Origin: Corynebacterium hindlerae
GTDB lineage: Bacteria; Actinomycetota; Actinomycetes; Mycobacteriales; Mycobacteriaceae
Reading direction: 5' to 3'
Length of the DNA: 64,000 nucleotides
Assembly: GCF_014117265.1 (NCBI RefSeq)
Contig: NZ_CP059833.1
Coordinates: forward strand, 1,209,069-1,273,068
Below the pieces are notes generated by a model that was not told where the DNA came from, searched no databases, and worked only from the letters and a program-made list of their open reading frames with translations. Both the position numbers and the translations under genes were made by a program. Each line of letters opens with the position of its first letter. Positions within the stretch are counted from its first letter, which is position 1. Positions 9,243 to 17,479 of this stretch are shown here, piece by piece.

Positions 9243-10504
9243 CTCCCCTCAGCCTGGCGGTCATAACAGCTGGTCATCGTTTCCGTAAGCACCTCGTTAT
9301 ACACGCCCGCCAGGCGCTCCGCGGTGGTCGCCCAGGAGAATTGTGTGGCATGATCCACGGCTTCTTGGGCCATGCGAATGCGGCCTTCGTCGTCGTCAAG
9401 CATGCTCTCCAACGCGTCAGCCCACTCGCCCGGGTCGTGCCCGTCCACGAACACGCCCGTCACCCCCTCCGCAATCGCGAAGGGCAAGCCACCGACGCGT
9501 GCGGCAACCACCGGGGTACCTGTGGCCTGCGCCTCCATGGCCACCAGCCCGAAAGTTTCGTTATAGCTCGGCATCGCCACCACATCAGCCGCGCGATACA
9601 GGCTCACCAACTCCTCCGGTGGCCGAGGCGGCAAGAACCGGATATAGCGCCGCAAGCCCAGCGAATTCACCAGATCAACATACGTGTTTGCCTGCGCCAC
9701 CGCACCCGACGCTCCACCACAAATCAGCACTTGGAAATTAAGATCAGGGTTCCGGCGCACCATCTCCGCTACCGCCTGAATCAGCACATCCGGCCCTTTA
9801 AAAATCTGGAGGCGACCCACAAACGCAATGACCTTAGTGTGGATTGGAATGCCGAGGTAACGACGCGAACGCTCCGTAGCGCGATCATTCCCGGGATTGA
9901 ACAGCTCGATATTCACGCCCGGCGCGACTACGGCGACCTTTTCATCGTCGGTGTCATAGTGTCGCTCGAAATCCTTGGCTTCCTCCATCGTATTGACAAC
10001 CAATAGATCTGCGTTGTCGGCAATCTGCTGTTCACAAATGCGACGCGCCTCAGATTCCGGCTGGTCAAACTCCGAACGGTGCGCATTCTTCACCGCAGCA
10101 AGCGTGTGAGAGGTATGGACAAGAGGCACCTGCCACACATCACGAAGCAGCCAACCCACCTGACCAGATAACCAATAGTGGGAATGCACCAGGTCATAGG
10201 TGCGGTGATGGCAACGGGCGAACACCAAGATTCCACCAGCGAACGCCGCCAGCTGAGTCGGTAGTTCTTCCTTTTCCAGCCCTTCATAAGGCCCGGCAAC
10301 AATATTGATCACCCGCAGATGATCCGCAACCGTCACAATCTCCCCCTGACTAGGGCGAGTTGCGCGCGTGTAAATGTCCACGTCAATACCCTGCTTAGCC
10401 AACTCCCGGGCAGTGTTCAGCACGTAGACATTCAGCCCACCAGCATCACCTGAACCAGGCTGCTGTAGTGGCGAGGTATGCATAGAGATCATCGCGATGC
10501 GCAT
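9239..10504 (-). CDS. mshA: D-inositol-3-phosphate glycosyltransferase MshA
   Basis: First committed enzyme of mycothiol synthesis, transferring GlcNAc from UDP-GlcNAc to inositol-1-phosphate. This GT-B/GT4 protein has 421 residues. The N-terminal glycine-rich loop ([12 protein letters not shown], about 18-29) matches the MshA inositol-phosphate binding loop. [14 protein letters not shown] begins the nucleotide-binding domain, and [21 protein letters not shown] (split here as SYNETFGLV and [10 protein letters not shown]) is the EX7E region. In mycobacteria it sits near gpm1-senX3, as here. Confidence 0.93.
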   Translation of the reverse strand: MRIAMISMHTSPLQQPGSGDAGGLNVYVLNTARELAKQGIDVDIYTRATRPSQGEIVTVADHLRVINIVAGPYEGLEKEELPTQLAAFAGGILVFARCHHRTYDLVHSHYWLSGQVGWLLRDVWQVPLVHTSHTLAAVKNAHRSEFDQPESEARRICEQQIADNADLLVVNTMEEAKDFERHYDTDDEKVAVVAPGVNIELFNPGNDRATERSRRYLGIPIHTKVIAFVGRLQIFKGPDVLIQAVAEMVRRNPDLNFQVLICGGASGAVAQANTYVDLVNSLGLRRYIRFLPPRPPEELVSLYRAADVVAMPSYNETFGLVAMEAQATGTPVVAARVGGLPFAIAEGVTGVFVDGHDPGEWADALESMLDDDEGRIRMAQEAVDHATQFSWATTAERLAGVYNEVLTETMTSCYDRQAEGS

Positions 10505-10595
10505 GTGGCATATTCTAGGTCACCGTCATCGAGTGAGTGAGGGCAGCACGGACCCGCACTAACCAGCCCTGACAAAAGGCGACGCAGGAAAGTCC

Positions 10596-10601
10596 TATAC
10601 T
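10596..10601 (+). promoter_or_regulatory. -10 element of the first acyl-CoA ligase
   Basis: TATACT, 38 bp upstream of the chosen start codon. An identical TATACT hexamer precedes the second paralogue (12375-12380) at a similar distance, which suggests that each copy has its own promoter. No good -35 box is evident in either case. Confidence 0.4.
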
Positions 10602-10638
10602 TGGGGGCACATAAAACCCAATGAAAGGTCGTTTTGGC

Positions 10639-12348
10639 ATGTCTGCATTTGAAGCGAAGAGCTGGCTCCAGCACTTTCCCGAGTGGGTGCCTCACCAGCT
10701 GGATTACGGCACCACCACCATCCTCGACAGCTACGATGCCAATCTGGCCCGGAATGCGGATAAGACTGCAACGAACTTCTTCGGCCGCACCCAAACCTAT
10801 GCTGAGCTCGACCGGCAGGTGCGCCGGGCGGCGGCTGGCCTCAAGGCTTTTGGGGTGCGTCCCGGAGATCGGGTGGCGCTCCTGCTGCCGAACTGCCCTC
10901 AACACCTCATCGCGTTTTATGCGGTGGTGAAGTTGGGCGCCACGGTGGTTGAGCACAACCCGCTGTACACGGCCCATGAGCTGGAGCACCCATTCCAAGA
11001 TCACGGCGCGCGTATCGCTATTGCCTGGGATAAAGCCGCGGGCATGCTGGAGAAACTGCGCGCCACCACACCGCTGGAGACCATCATTGCGGTGGACATG
11101 ACGGAAGCGATGCCGTCGTTGCAGCGCGCGGCATTGCGCTTGCCGATTCCGCAGATGCGCAAGGCACGCGCAAGTATCACCGCCGAGGCCCCAAACACGG
11201 TGCCATGGGAGGTGCTGGTGGGTTCCGCAATTGGTGGTGACGGCCGGGACCTGGAGTCCCCGGATGATGTGACCACGGATACCGTCGCGTTGATCCTTTA
11301 CACTTCTGGGACCACGGGGGCGCCGAAGGGGGCGCAGCTCACCCACGGCAACCTCATGGCAAATGTCATTCAGGGCAAGGCGTGGGTGCCGAACCTGGGC
11401 GAGCAAAAGGAAGTGTTCCTGGCTGCGTTGCCGTTCTTCCACGCGTACGGCATGACGATGATGGTGCTCGAAGGTGTGTACGTGGGCGCTGAGTTCCTCT
11501 TGTTGCCGGCCCCCGATATGAAGCTGATCATGAAGGCGATTAAGAAGTACCGCCCGACGTGGATCCCGGGCGTTCCGGCGCTGTACGAAAAGATCGTGGA
11601 GGCTGCCACCGAGTCTGGCGTGGATATTTCTTGTGTCCGCGCGTCCTTCTCTGGGGCGTCCTCTCTCCCGGTCAAGACGGTGGATAAGTGGGAGGCGCTC
11701 ACCGGCGGCCGACTCGTGGAAGGCTACGGCCTGACCGAGTGTTCCCCGATCGTGACGGGCAATCCGATGGACGGCAACCGTCGCCCTGGGTACGTGGGTG
11801 TGCCGTTCCCCGATACGTTGGTGCGCATTGCTAATCCGGAGAACCTGGACGAGACGCAGCCGGACGGGGTGGAAGGCGAACTCCTGGTCAAGGGACCGCA
11901 GGTGTTCAAGGGCTATCTCAACCAGCCGGAGGCCACCGCCGATTCCTTCCATGACGGTTGGTACCGCACCGGTGACATCGGCGTGATGGAGGAGGACGGC
12001 TTCGTGCGGTTGGTGGCGCGGCTCAAGGAAGTGATCATCACGGGCGGCTTCAATGTTTACCCTGGTGAGGTGGAGGAAGTGCTGATGGCTCACCCGGATA
12101 TCGCGGGCTGCGCCGTGGTGGGCATGCCTCGTTCTGATGGTTCGGAGAATGTCGTCGCCGCGATTACCCTCGCTGAGGGGGCGGCGATGGATCCGGACGG
12201 ATTGAAGGATTACTGCCGTCAGATGCTCACCCGTTATAAGGTGCCCCGCACGTTCTACCACTTCGAGGAACTTCCTGCGGATCAGTTGGGCAAGGTGCGG
12301 CGTCGAGAAGTGCAGGCACAGCTCATCGAACGTTACGCTCAGCACTAA
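10639..12348 (+). CDS. AMP-forming long-chain fatty-acid-CoA ligase (copy 1)
   Basis: 569 residues of the ANL adenylate-forming superfamily, converting fatty acid, ATP and CoA to acyl-CoA. Motif A3 is YTSGTTGAPKG, followed by VEGYGLTECSP (A5), YRTGDIG (A7), and the C-terminal RLKEVIITGGFNVYP and GKVRRREV catalytic-Lys region. The start at 10639 is preferred over the ATG at 10621: AAAGG lies 10 nt upstream, and the resulting protein begins MSAFEAKSW, aligning with MSAFDTRAW of the downstream copy and equal in length to it. It forms a tandem duplicate with the next gene. Confidence 0.88.
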   Translation: MSAFEAKSWLQHFPEWVPHQLDYGTTTILDSYDANLARNADKTATNFFGRTQTYAELDRQVRRAAAGLKAFGVRPGDRVALLLPNCPQHLIAFYAVVKLGATVVEHNPLYTAHELEHPFQDHGARIAIAWDKAAGMLEKLRATTPLETIIAVDMTEAMPSLQRAALRLPIPQMRKARASITAEAPNTVPWEVLVGSAIGGDGRDLESPDDVTTDTVALILYTSGTTGAPKGAQLTHGNLMANVIQGKAWVPNLGEQKEVFLAALPFFHAYGMTMMVLEGVYVGAEFLLLPAPDMKLIMKAIKKYRPTWIPGVPALYEKIVEAATESGVDISCVRASFSGASSLPVKTVDKWEALTGGRLVEGYGLTECSPIVTGNPMDGNRRPGYVGVPFPDTLVRIANPENLDETQPDGVEGELLVKGPQVFKGYLNQPEATADSFHDGWYRTGDIGVMEEDGFVRLVARLKEVIITGGFNVYPGEVEEVLMAHPDIAGCAVVGMPRSDGSENVVAAITLAEGAAMDPDGLKDYCRQMLTRYKVPRTFYHFEELPADQLGKVRRREVQAQLIERYAQH

Positions 12349-12412
12349 CGCACTTTACGACGGCAGGTAGCAGTTATACTTTCCCCATACTAACAACTGG
12401 AAAGGTAACTGC

Positions 12413-14122
12413 ATGTCAGCTTTTGATACTCGGGCCTGGTTCGATCTGTACGCCGAATGGACGCCACGCACGGTGGACTACGGCGACACCACGCTACTGG
12501 ACTCCTACCAGGCTTCCGTGAAGGAGCATGCGGATCGCGTCGCAATCAATTTTTTTGGCAAAACCCAAACCTACGCGGAGTTGGATCGCCAGGTCCGTCG
12601 GGCCGCAGCCGGCCTGAAGGCCTTCGGTGTGCGACCTGGGGATCGCGTCGCCATCCTGCTTCCGAACTGTCCGCAACATGTTGCCGCGTTCTACGCGGTG
12701 TTGCTGCTCGGCGCCACTGTGGTGGAGCACAACCCGCTGTACACCGCGCATGAACTCGAGCACCCTTTCCACGATCATGGCGCGCGCATCGCTATCGCTT
12801 GGGACAAGGCAGCTCCCACGTTGGAGAAGCTTCGTGGCACGACGTCGCTGGAAACCATCGTTTCGGTCAACATGATCGAGGCAATGCCGACCCCGCAGCG
12901 TCTCGCGCTGCAGCTTCCAATCCCTGCGCTTCGCAAAACCCGCGACAAGCTTTCCGGCGAGGCACCTAACACGGTGCCATGGGAACTGCTCATCGGCAAT
13001 GCAATTGGAGGTAATGGCGCGAACCTGACTGCGCCGGAGTGCGTCACCACTGACTCCATCGCGCTGATTCTCTACACCTCCGGCACCACCGGAACCCCGA
13101 AAGGCGCGCAGCTGTCGCACGGCAACCTTTCCGCCAACCTGGAACAGGCCATCGCGTGGGTTCCTGGCCTTGGCGATTCCCACGAAAAGTTCCTCTCCGC
13201 CCTGCCGATGTTCCACGCCTACGGGCTCACCACGGGTGTGTTGCTCGCTGTTCGATGTGGCTCCGAGATGAATCTGCTGCCCGCACCGGACCTGAAACTG
13301 ATCATGAAGATCATGCGGAAGAACACGCCATCGTTCCTGCCTGGCGTGCCGACGCTGTATGAAAAGATCGCCGAGGCTGCGGAAAGCTCCGGCCTGGATA
13401 TCACCGGTGTTCGTAACTCCTTCTCCGGCGCATCGACGCTACCGGTCGCAATCGTGGAGCGCTGGGAGAACCTCACCGGCGGCCGCCTGGTGGAGGGCTA
13501 CGGGCTCACCGAATGCTCCCCCATCCTCGTGGGCAATCCAATGGACGGCGGTCGGCGCCCCGGATACATCGGGTTGCCGTTCCCAGACACCCTCATCCGT
13601 ATCGCGAACCCGGACAACCTGGATGAAACCCAGCCCGACGGTGTCGCCGGCGAGGTGCTAGCCAAGGGGCCACAGGTGTTCCAGGGCTACCTCAACCAGC
13701 CGGAAGCGACCGCCGAGTCCTTCCATGACGGCTGGTACCGCACTGGCGATGTCGGAATCATGGAACCTGACGGCTTCATCAAACTGGTCGCCCGGATCAA
13801 GGAAGTCATCATCACCGGCGGTTTCAACGTCTACCCGGTGGAAGTGGAAGATGTTCTTCTCACTCACCCTGATGTGGCTGGATGCGCCGTCGTCGGTATG
13901 CCACGCGGAGACGGATCCGAGAATGTCGTGGCCGCGATCACGCTGGCTGAAGGCGCAGTCATGGACCCTGACGGGCTGAAAGCCCACTGCCGTGAGCTAC
14001 TCACCCGCTACAAGGTGCCGCGCACGTTCTACCACTTCGAGCATCTGCCACAGGACCAGATGGGGAAGATTCGGCGTCGTGAAGTGCGCGACCAGCTTAT
14101 CGAGCGCTACGGTGCGTCCTAA
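12413..14122 (+). CDS. AMP-forming long-chain fatty-acid-CoA ligase (copy 2)
   Basis: 569 residues, highly similar throughout to the preceding ligase, with the same motifs (YTSGTTGTPKG, VEGYGLTECSP, YRTGDVG, IITGGFNVYP, GKIRRREV). The two differ most around residues 245-330, the likely acyl-pocket region, hinting at different chain-length preference. It has its own TATACT box and SD (GGAAAGG). The 3' end overlaps the FMN reductase gene by 26 bp on the opposite strand. Such ligases supply acyl-CoA for membrane lipid or mycolate synthesis; the substrate cannot be fixed from sequence. Confidence 0.88.
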   Translation: MSAFDTRAWFDLYAEWTPRTVDYGDTTLLDSYQASVKEHADRVAINFFGKTQTYAELDRQVRRAAAGLKAFGVRPGDRVAILLPNCPQHVAAFYAVLLLGATVVEHNPLYTAHELEHPFHDHGARIAIAWDKAAPTLEKLRGTTSLETIVSVNMIEAMPTPQRLALQLPIPALRKTRDKLSGEAPNTVPWELLIGNAIGGNGANLTAPECVTTDSIALILYTSGTTGTPKGAQLSHGNLSANLEQAIAWVPGLGDSHEKFLSALPMFHAYGLTTGVLLAVRCGSEMNLLPAPDLKLIMKIMRKNTPSFLPGVPTLYEKIAEAAESSGLDITGVRNSFSGASTLPVAIVERWENLTGGRLVEGYGLTECSPILVGNPMDGGRRPGYIGLPFPDTLIRIANPDNLDETQPDGVAGEVLAKGPQVFQGYLNQPEATAESFHDGWYRTGDVGIMEPDGFIKLVARIKEVIITGGFNVYPVEVEDVLLTHPDVAGCAVVGMPRGDGSENVVAAITLAEGAVMDPDGLKAHCRELLTRYKVPRTFYHFEHLPQDQMGKIRRREVRDQLIERYGAS

Positions 14123-14672
14123 CCAGGTCTGCGAACCGCGTGATGTAATCGCGCACGAATTCCTCGGTGGAGGCCACGGCAAAGGTGCCGTCCTCCCCGA
14201 TGAGCTCGGGCGATTTGCCTAGGAAGACCTCCGGTTGGCCCACCGTCGGCATATCAAAATACGACAGTGCCAGCCGGAGATTTTTCTGGGAGCTATACCC
14301 GCCCATGCGACCCACGGAGTGACTAATCACGCCACAAGGGCGGTTCTTCCACGCCACGTCGTGATTCGGCTTGGAGCCAATGTCGATGGCATTCTTCAGA
14401 CATGCCGGAATCGTGCGGTTGTTCTCCGAGGTGACAAACAAGATGCCGTCCGAGGCCTTGATGGTTTCCCGGAACTGCGTGTACTCCTCCGGGAGCGTCG
14501 GCTCCGGAACCTGCGGGTCATCGTAGTCAAAGTTGTACAGCGGCAGCTGCCCGATTTCCACGATGTTTGCGGTGAAATCCTCCGGGAACATAGCCACAGC
14601 ATTCTTCGCAATCTTGCGCGCGTACGACTGCGCGCGGAGGCTTCCTACCAGGACGCTTACGGTGTAGGTCAT
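14097..14672 (-). CDS. NAD(P)H-dependent FMN reductase, third gene of the nrdI-nrdF operon
   Basis: 191-residue flavodoxin-fold enzyme of the FMN_red family (two-electron reduction of FMN or quinone by NAD(P)H). The FMN-phosphate loop is GSLRAQSYARK (11-21). A typical NRTIPACLKNAIDIGS segment follows (about 85-100), then HSVGRMGG. There is no transmembrane segment. Its ATG has a strong SD (TAGGAG) and begins 29 bp after nrdF with no terminator between, so it is very likely co-transcribed with nrdI and nrdF. This makes it a candidate electron supplier for the flavoprotein NrdI; that pairing is inference. Confidence 0.85.
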   Translation of the reverse strand: MTYTVSVLVGSLRAQSYARKIAKNAVAMFPEDFTANIVEIGQLPLYNFDYDDPQVPEPTLPEEYTQFRETIKASDGILFVTSENNRTIPACLKNAIDIGSKPNHDVAWKNRPCGVISHSVGRMGGYSSQKNLRLALSYFDMPTVGQPEVFLGKSPELIGEDGTFAVASTEEFVRDYITRFADLVRTHRSAR

Positions 14673-14701
14673 GTGTTTTCTCCTATGAGTAGAGGTTGAA
14701 A

Positions 14702-15700
14702 CTAGAAATCCCAGTCTGAGTCATCCGTCATCTCGGCCTGGCCGATGACGTAGGACGATCCGGACCCGGAAAAGAAATCATGGTTTTCGTCTGCCCCAGG
14801 GGCGAGCGCCACCAACACCTCCGGTCGGACCTCGGTTTCTTCCGCAGCGAAACGATCCCCGAAGCCTAGGTTCATGAGGGCTTTGTTCGCGTTGTAGCGG
14901 ACGAAGACGGCGACGTCCTCGTAGAGACCGAGAGGCTCGTACAGCTCGCGGGAATACTCCAGCTCGAGGTTGTACAGCTGTTCCAGCAGATCGAAGGTGA
15001 ACTCTTCGAGTTCCTGGCGCCGGTGCTCCCCGTGGTGCTCCAAACCGCGCTGGAACTTGTAGCCGGAGTAGTAGCCGTGCACAGCTTTATCACGCAGGAT
15101 CAGCCGGATCATGTCCGCGGTGTTCATCAGTTTTCCGTGCGCAGCGAAGTGCAGGGGGAGATAAAACCCGGCGTACAGCAGCAGCGAAGAAAGCAGCGTG
15201 GTGGCCACTTTCCGCTTGAGGGAGTCCTCACCGTAGTAGTACTGCATGACCAAGCGCACCCGCTGCTGCAGCAGGTCATTGTCCACCGCCCAGCGGTAGG
15301 CTGCGTCGATCTCCGGAGTACTGGTGAGGGTGGAAAACACCGAGGAGTAGGATCGCGCGTGCACCGACTGCATGAATGCGATGTTGGTGTACACCGCTTG
15401 CTCGTGGTCAGTGAGCCCGTCCTGGATCTGGGAGATTTCTCCCACTGTGGCTTGGACGGTATCGAGCATGGTCAGCCCCGTGAACACCCGGATGGTTTGT
15501 TGTTGTTCGATGGGACTCAGGCTCTGCCAGTCTTTCACGTCATTGGACAGCGGAACTTTCTCCGGCAGCCAAAAGTTGGCAGTGAGTCGGTTCCAGACCT
15601 CCAGGTCTTTCTCATCGTCCATCCGGTTCCAGTTAATGGGACGGAGCGGAACCGTGGGATCCTTGCGAAACCCCGGGGGTGATTGCGACATATCGCGCAC
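14702..15700 (-). CDS. nrdF: Ribonucleotide reductase small subunit of class Ie (metal-free, QSK-type R2)
   Basis: 332-residue NrdF, ending with the R1-binding tail DDSDWDF. Compared with class Ib R2, three carboxylate metal ligands are changed: the Glu before the SVHxxSY motif is Gln111, the Glu of LLES is Ser171, and the Glu of RDExxH is Lys205. I checked each codon on the minus strand (CAG, TCT, AAA). Asp80, His114, His208 and the radical Tyr118 remain. This Gln-Ser-Lys set is the signature of class Ie, where NrdI and oxygen convert the tyrosine to a DOPA radical without metal. The GTG start is favoured by an AAAGG SD 8 nt upstream. The adjacent nrdI fits; no nrdE is in the window. Confidence 0.9.
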   Translation of the reverse strand: MRDMSQSPPGFRKDPTVPLRPINWNRMDDEKDLEVWNRLTANFWLPEKVPLSNDVKDWQSLSPIEQQQTIRVFTGLTMLDTVQATVGEISQIQDGLTDHEQAVYTNIAFMQSVHARSYSSVFSTLTSTPEIDAAYRWAVDNDLLQQRVRLVMQYYYGEDSLKRKVATTLLSSLLLYAGFYLPLHFAAHGKLMNTADMIRLILRDKAVHGYYSGYKFQRGLEHHGEHRRQELEEFTFDLLEQLYNLELEYSRELYEPLGLYEDVAVFVRYNANKALMNLGFGDRFAAEETEVRPEVLVALAPGADENHDFFSGSGSSYVIGQAEMTDDSDWDF

Positions 15701-15714
15701 AGATTTTTCCTTTC

Positions 15715-16149
15715 CTAACGAGGGTGTTCTTGCCAGTACTTGTCCAGCCCTTGGGTCACGCGTTCTACGTCATCCCTGGTGCCGAGGAGCTCGAAACGGT
15801 ACATCTCTGGGACGCCACATTTGCTAGCGATGATGGGGCCAGCAATGCAGTAGTCCTCACCGAAGTTGGTGTTTCCGGAGGTGATCACGCCTCGAAGCAG
15901 ACTGCGGTTGGTGGGATTGTTTAAAAATGCGATGACTTGTTTTGGTACCGCGTGGCGCCGGTTTCCACCGCCGTAGGTGGGCACTACCAGCACGTATGGC
16001 CGTGACACTTCGATCATCGGCTCGGTTTTCACATTCAGAGGAATGCGGGCAGCGGTTCGGTTGAGCCGCTCAACAAAGCGATGGGTGTTCTCCGAAACGC
16101 TGGAGAAATACACAATCTCTGGGGATTGCTCGGGCGCGAATGTGCGCAC
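15715..16149 (-). CDS. nrdI: NrdI flavodoxin-like RNR maturation protein
   Basis: 144-residue NrdI. The FMN phosphate loop is [10 protein letters not shown] (16-25). The flavin-contacting loops PTYGGG (57-62) and [11 protein letters not shown] (about 91-101) are characteristic of the family. In class Ib and Ie RNRs, reduced NrdI passes an oxygen-derived oxidant to the R2 subunit. The GTG start has an excellent SD (AGGAGG, 8-9 nt). It is the first gene of the nrdI-nrdF-FMN reductase operon, 14 bp ahead of nrdF; nrdH and nrdE, usually beside it, are absent. Confidence 0.92.
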   Translation of the reverse strand: MRTFAPEQSPEIVYFSSVSENTHRFVERLNRTAARIPLNVKTEPMIEVSRPYVLVVPTYGGGNRRHAVPKQVIAFLNNPTNRSLLRGVITSGNTNFGEDYCIAGPIIASKCGVPEMYRFELLGTRDDVERVTQGLDKYWQEHPR

Positions 16150-16184
16150 TGGTGGTGCCTCCTCATTTCAGCTTGCTAGCGTTC

Positions 16185-16229
16185 ACACAACGATAGTGTT
16201 ACGGTACTGCGTAGACTTAACTACGGCAA
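16185..16229 (-). promoter_or_regulatory. nrdI promoter with two flanking dyads
   Basis: Minus-strand TTGCCG (16224-16229) and TACCGT (16201-16206) are 17 bp apart. A dyad ACAC-N7-GTGT (16185-16199) covers the predicted start site and resembles an NrdR box shortened by 1 bp. A second dyad, AACTACG-N6-CGTAGTT (16219-16238), overlaps the -35 region. Both are plausible repressor sites, and the second also lies in the promoter region of the divergent gene. Confidence 0.35.
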
Positions 16230-16261
16230 GGCGTAGTTTGTAAAATCGCAGAGGAGTTTTC

Positions 16262-16828
16262 GTGACCCAACCTCAAGGAGCCTGGCTAGAATCCATCACC
16301 TTGTTCCAACAGCTCAGAGACGGCGACTTCGTAGGCGCCCACCGTCTCCTCACCTCAGCATCAGACCCCACCGCCACGCTGCACGGAATCGCTCGCATGT
16401 TCCACGTGTTTCTCCAGTCAGAACCGCCAACCAAGCTCGACCACTTTATGGACACCGCCCGAACCATGGCCCCTCCGCCCCCGCTGCACGTACCCCAGCA
16501 ACACATCCCGGCTGCGCGACCGGAGTTACGGATTGTGCCGTCGTTAAGCACGCTGCTTCACACCCACTGCGCCCTTATCGCAGGAACAACCCGCGCCGGA
16601 ACCCCCTTTGTCCTACACGACCCCTACCTCGAAGCCACCACAGACTCCACTCTGACCTTCAGCGCCACCTCACCCCTGGCACGCCAACTCCCTTCCTGCG
16701 GCACCGTGGAAGTGGTGTTTCGCGACAACGCGCACACCACCGACTTCCGCTTCACCGGCCGGCTCACCGGCTACACCATCGAGCTAATCGACGCGCACCC
16801 ACACCCCACGGGCGACCCCCAGCGCTAA
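16262..16828 (+). CDS. Hypothetical protein divergent from nrdI
   Basis: 188 residues, GTG start with a good SD (AGAGGAG). No signal peptide, membrane span or known motif is recognised. The first half contains a short helical region (SITLFQQLRDGDFVGAHRLL) and a proline stretch APPPPLHVP near 81-89; the second half looks beta-rich. The 3' end overlaps the regulator gene on the other strand by 45 bp. It shares a roughly 110-bp divergent promoter region with nrdI, so common control is possible. Confidence 0.6.
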   Translation: MTQPQGAWLESITLFQQLRDGDFVGAHRLLTSASDPTATLHGIARMFHVFLQSEPPTKLDHFMDTARTMAPPPPLHVPQQHIPAARPELRIVPSLSTLLHTHCALIAGTTRAGTPFVLHDPYLEATTDSTLTFSATSPLARQLPSCGTVEVVFRDNAHTTDFRFTGRLTGYTIELIDAHPHPTGDPQR

Positions 16829-17479
16829 CTGCACGTTCCGATCCCCCACCGTCACCGCAACCGAACCACTAAACGGCCCGGATTCCGACACCGTCAGCGC
16901 AGCCCCCACCACAATTCCCTGCTCCGAAAAATAGCGCAGCAGCGCCGGGTCCGCGTCACTGATTCGCTCCACGGTGACCACGCTCCCAGCAGGCACCTCC
17001 GACAGCGCCACCGCCTCCAAACGGTCAACCGAACCATCCCTGCTTGGGATCGGATCACCATGCGGATCCCGATCCGGGAACCCCAGCTTCTCCTCAATCC
17101 GGTCAACCAAAAAATCGGACACCGCGTGCTCCAGCACCTCAGCTTCCGCGTGTACCTGATCCCACTCAAAATCCAGCGCACTGACCAGGAACGCCTCAAT
17201 GAGTCGGTGGCGTCGCACCATCTGAATGGCGAGCTGGCGGCCCGTTTCCGTCAGCGTCACCGCACCATAGCGGGTATCATTCACCAGCTTGAGTTCCTGC
17301 AGCTTACGCACCGCATCAGAAGCAGTGGACAGCTTCACCCCCACCTGCTGCGCCAGCGCCGTCTTGGTCACCGGCTCCGCCGACCACTCCTGCAGCCCCC
17401 ACAGCGCCTTGACGTAATTCTGGTGACTCGCGGATAGCTCCTCCAAGGAAGTGACGGGTTGTGTGTTGTTATTCGTCAA
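16784..17479 (-). CDS. DtxR/MntR-family metal-dependent transcriptional regulator
   Basis: About 231 residues: N-terminal winged helix (KTALAQQVGVKLSTASDAVRKL), a metal-binding dimerisation domain (RRHRLIEAFL, then VHAEAEVLEHAVSD), and a C-terminal FeoA/SH3-like domain. Aligned with DtxR, the Cys102 position is Glu, as in manganese-sensing MntR, and the Met10/Asp8 position is Asn. This favours Mn over Fe sensing, as inference. The start is uncertain: TTG at 17479, overlapping the murB stop and preceded by GGGG, is chosen, but a further upstream frame is open. It is probably co-transcribed with murB. Confidence 0.8.
   Translation of the reverse strand: MTNNNTQPVTSLEELSASHQNYVKALWGLQEWSAEPVTKTALAQQVGVKLSTASDAVRKLQELKLVNDTRYGAVTLTETGRQLAIQMVRRHRLIEAFLVSALDFEWDQVHAEAEVLEHAVSDFLVDRIEEKLGFPDRDPHGDPIPSRDGSVDRLEAVALSEVPAGSVVTVERISDADPALLRYFSEQGIVVGAALTVSESGPFSGSVAVTVGDRNVQLALGVARGVWVRVD

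Noticed and set aside
10489..12345. 618-codon minus-strand open frame opposite the first acyl-CoA ligase
   Set aside because: His/Arg-rich antisense shadow of a GC-rich gene with no domain.
16185..16199. A genuine NrdR box
   Set aside because: ACAC-N7-GTGT is one base shorter than the NrdR consensus and no second box at helical spacing is seen, so I keep it only as a generic dyad.
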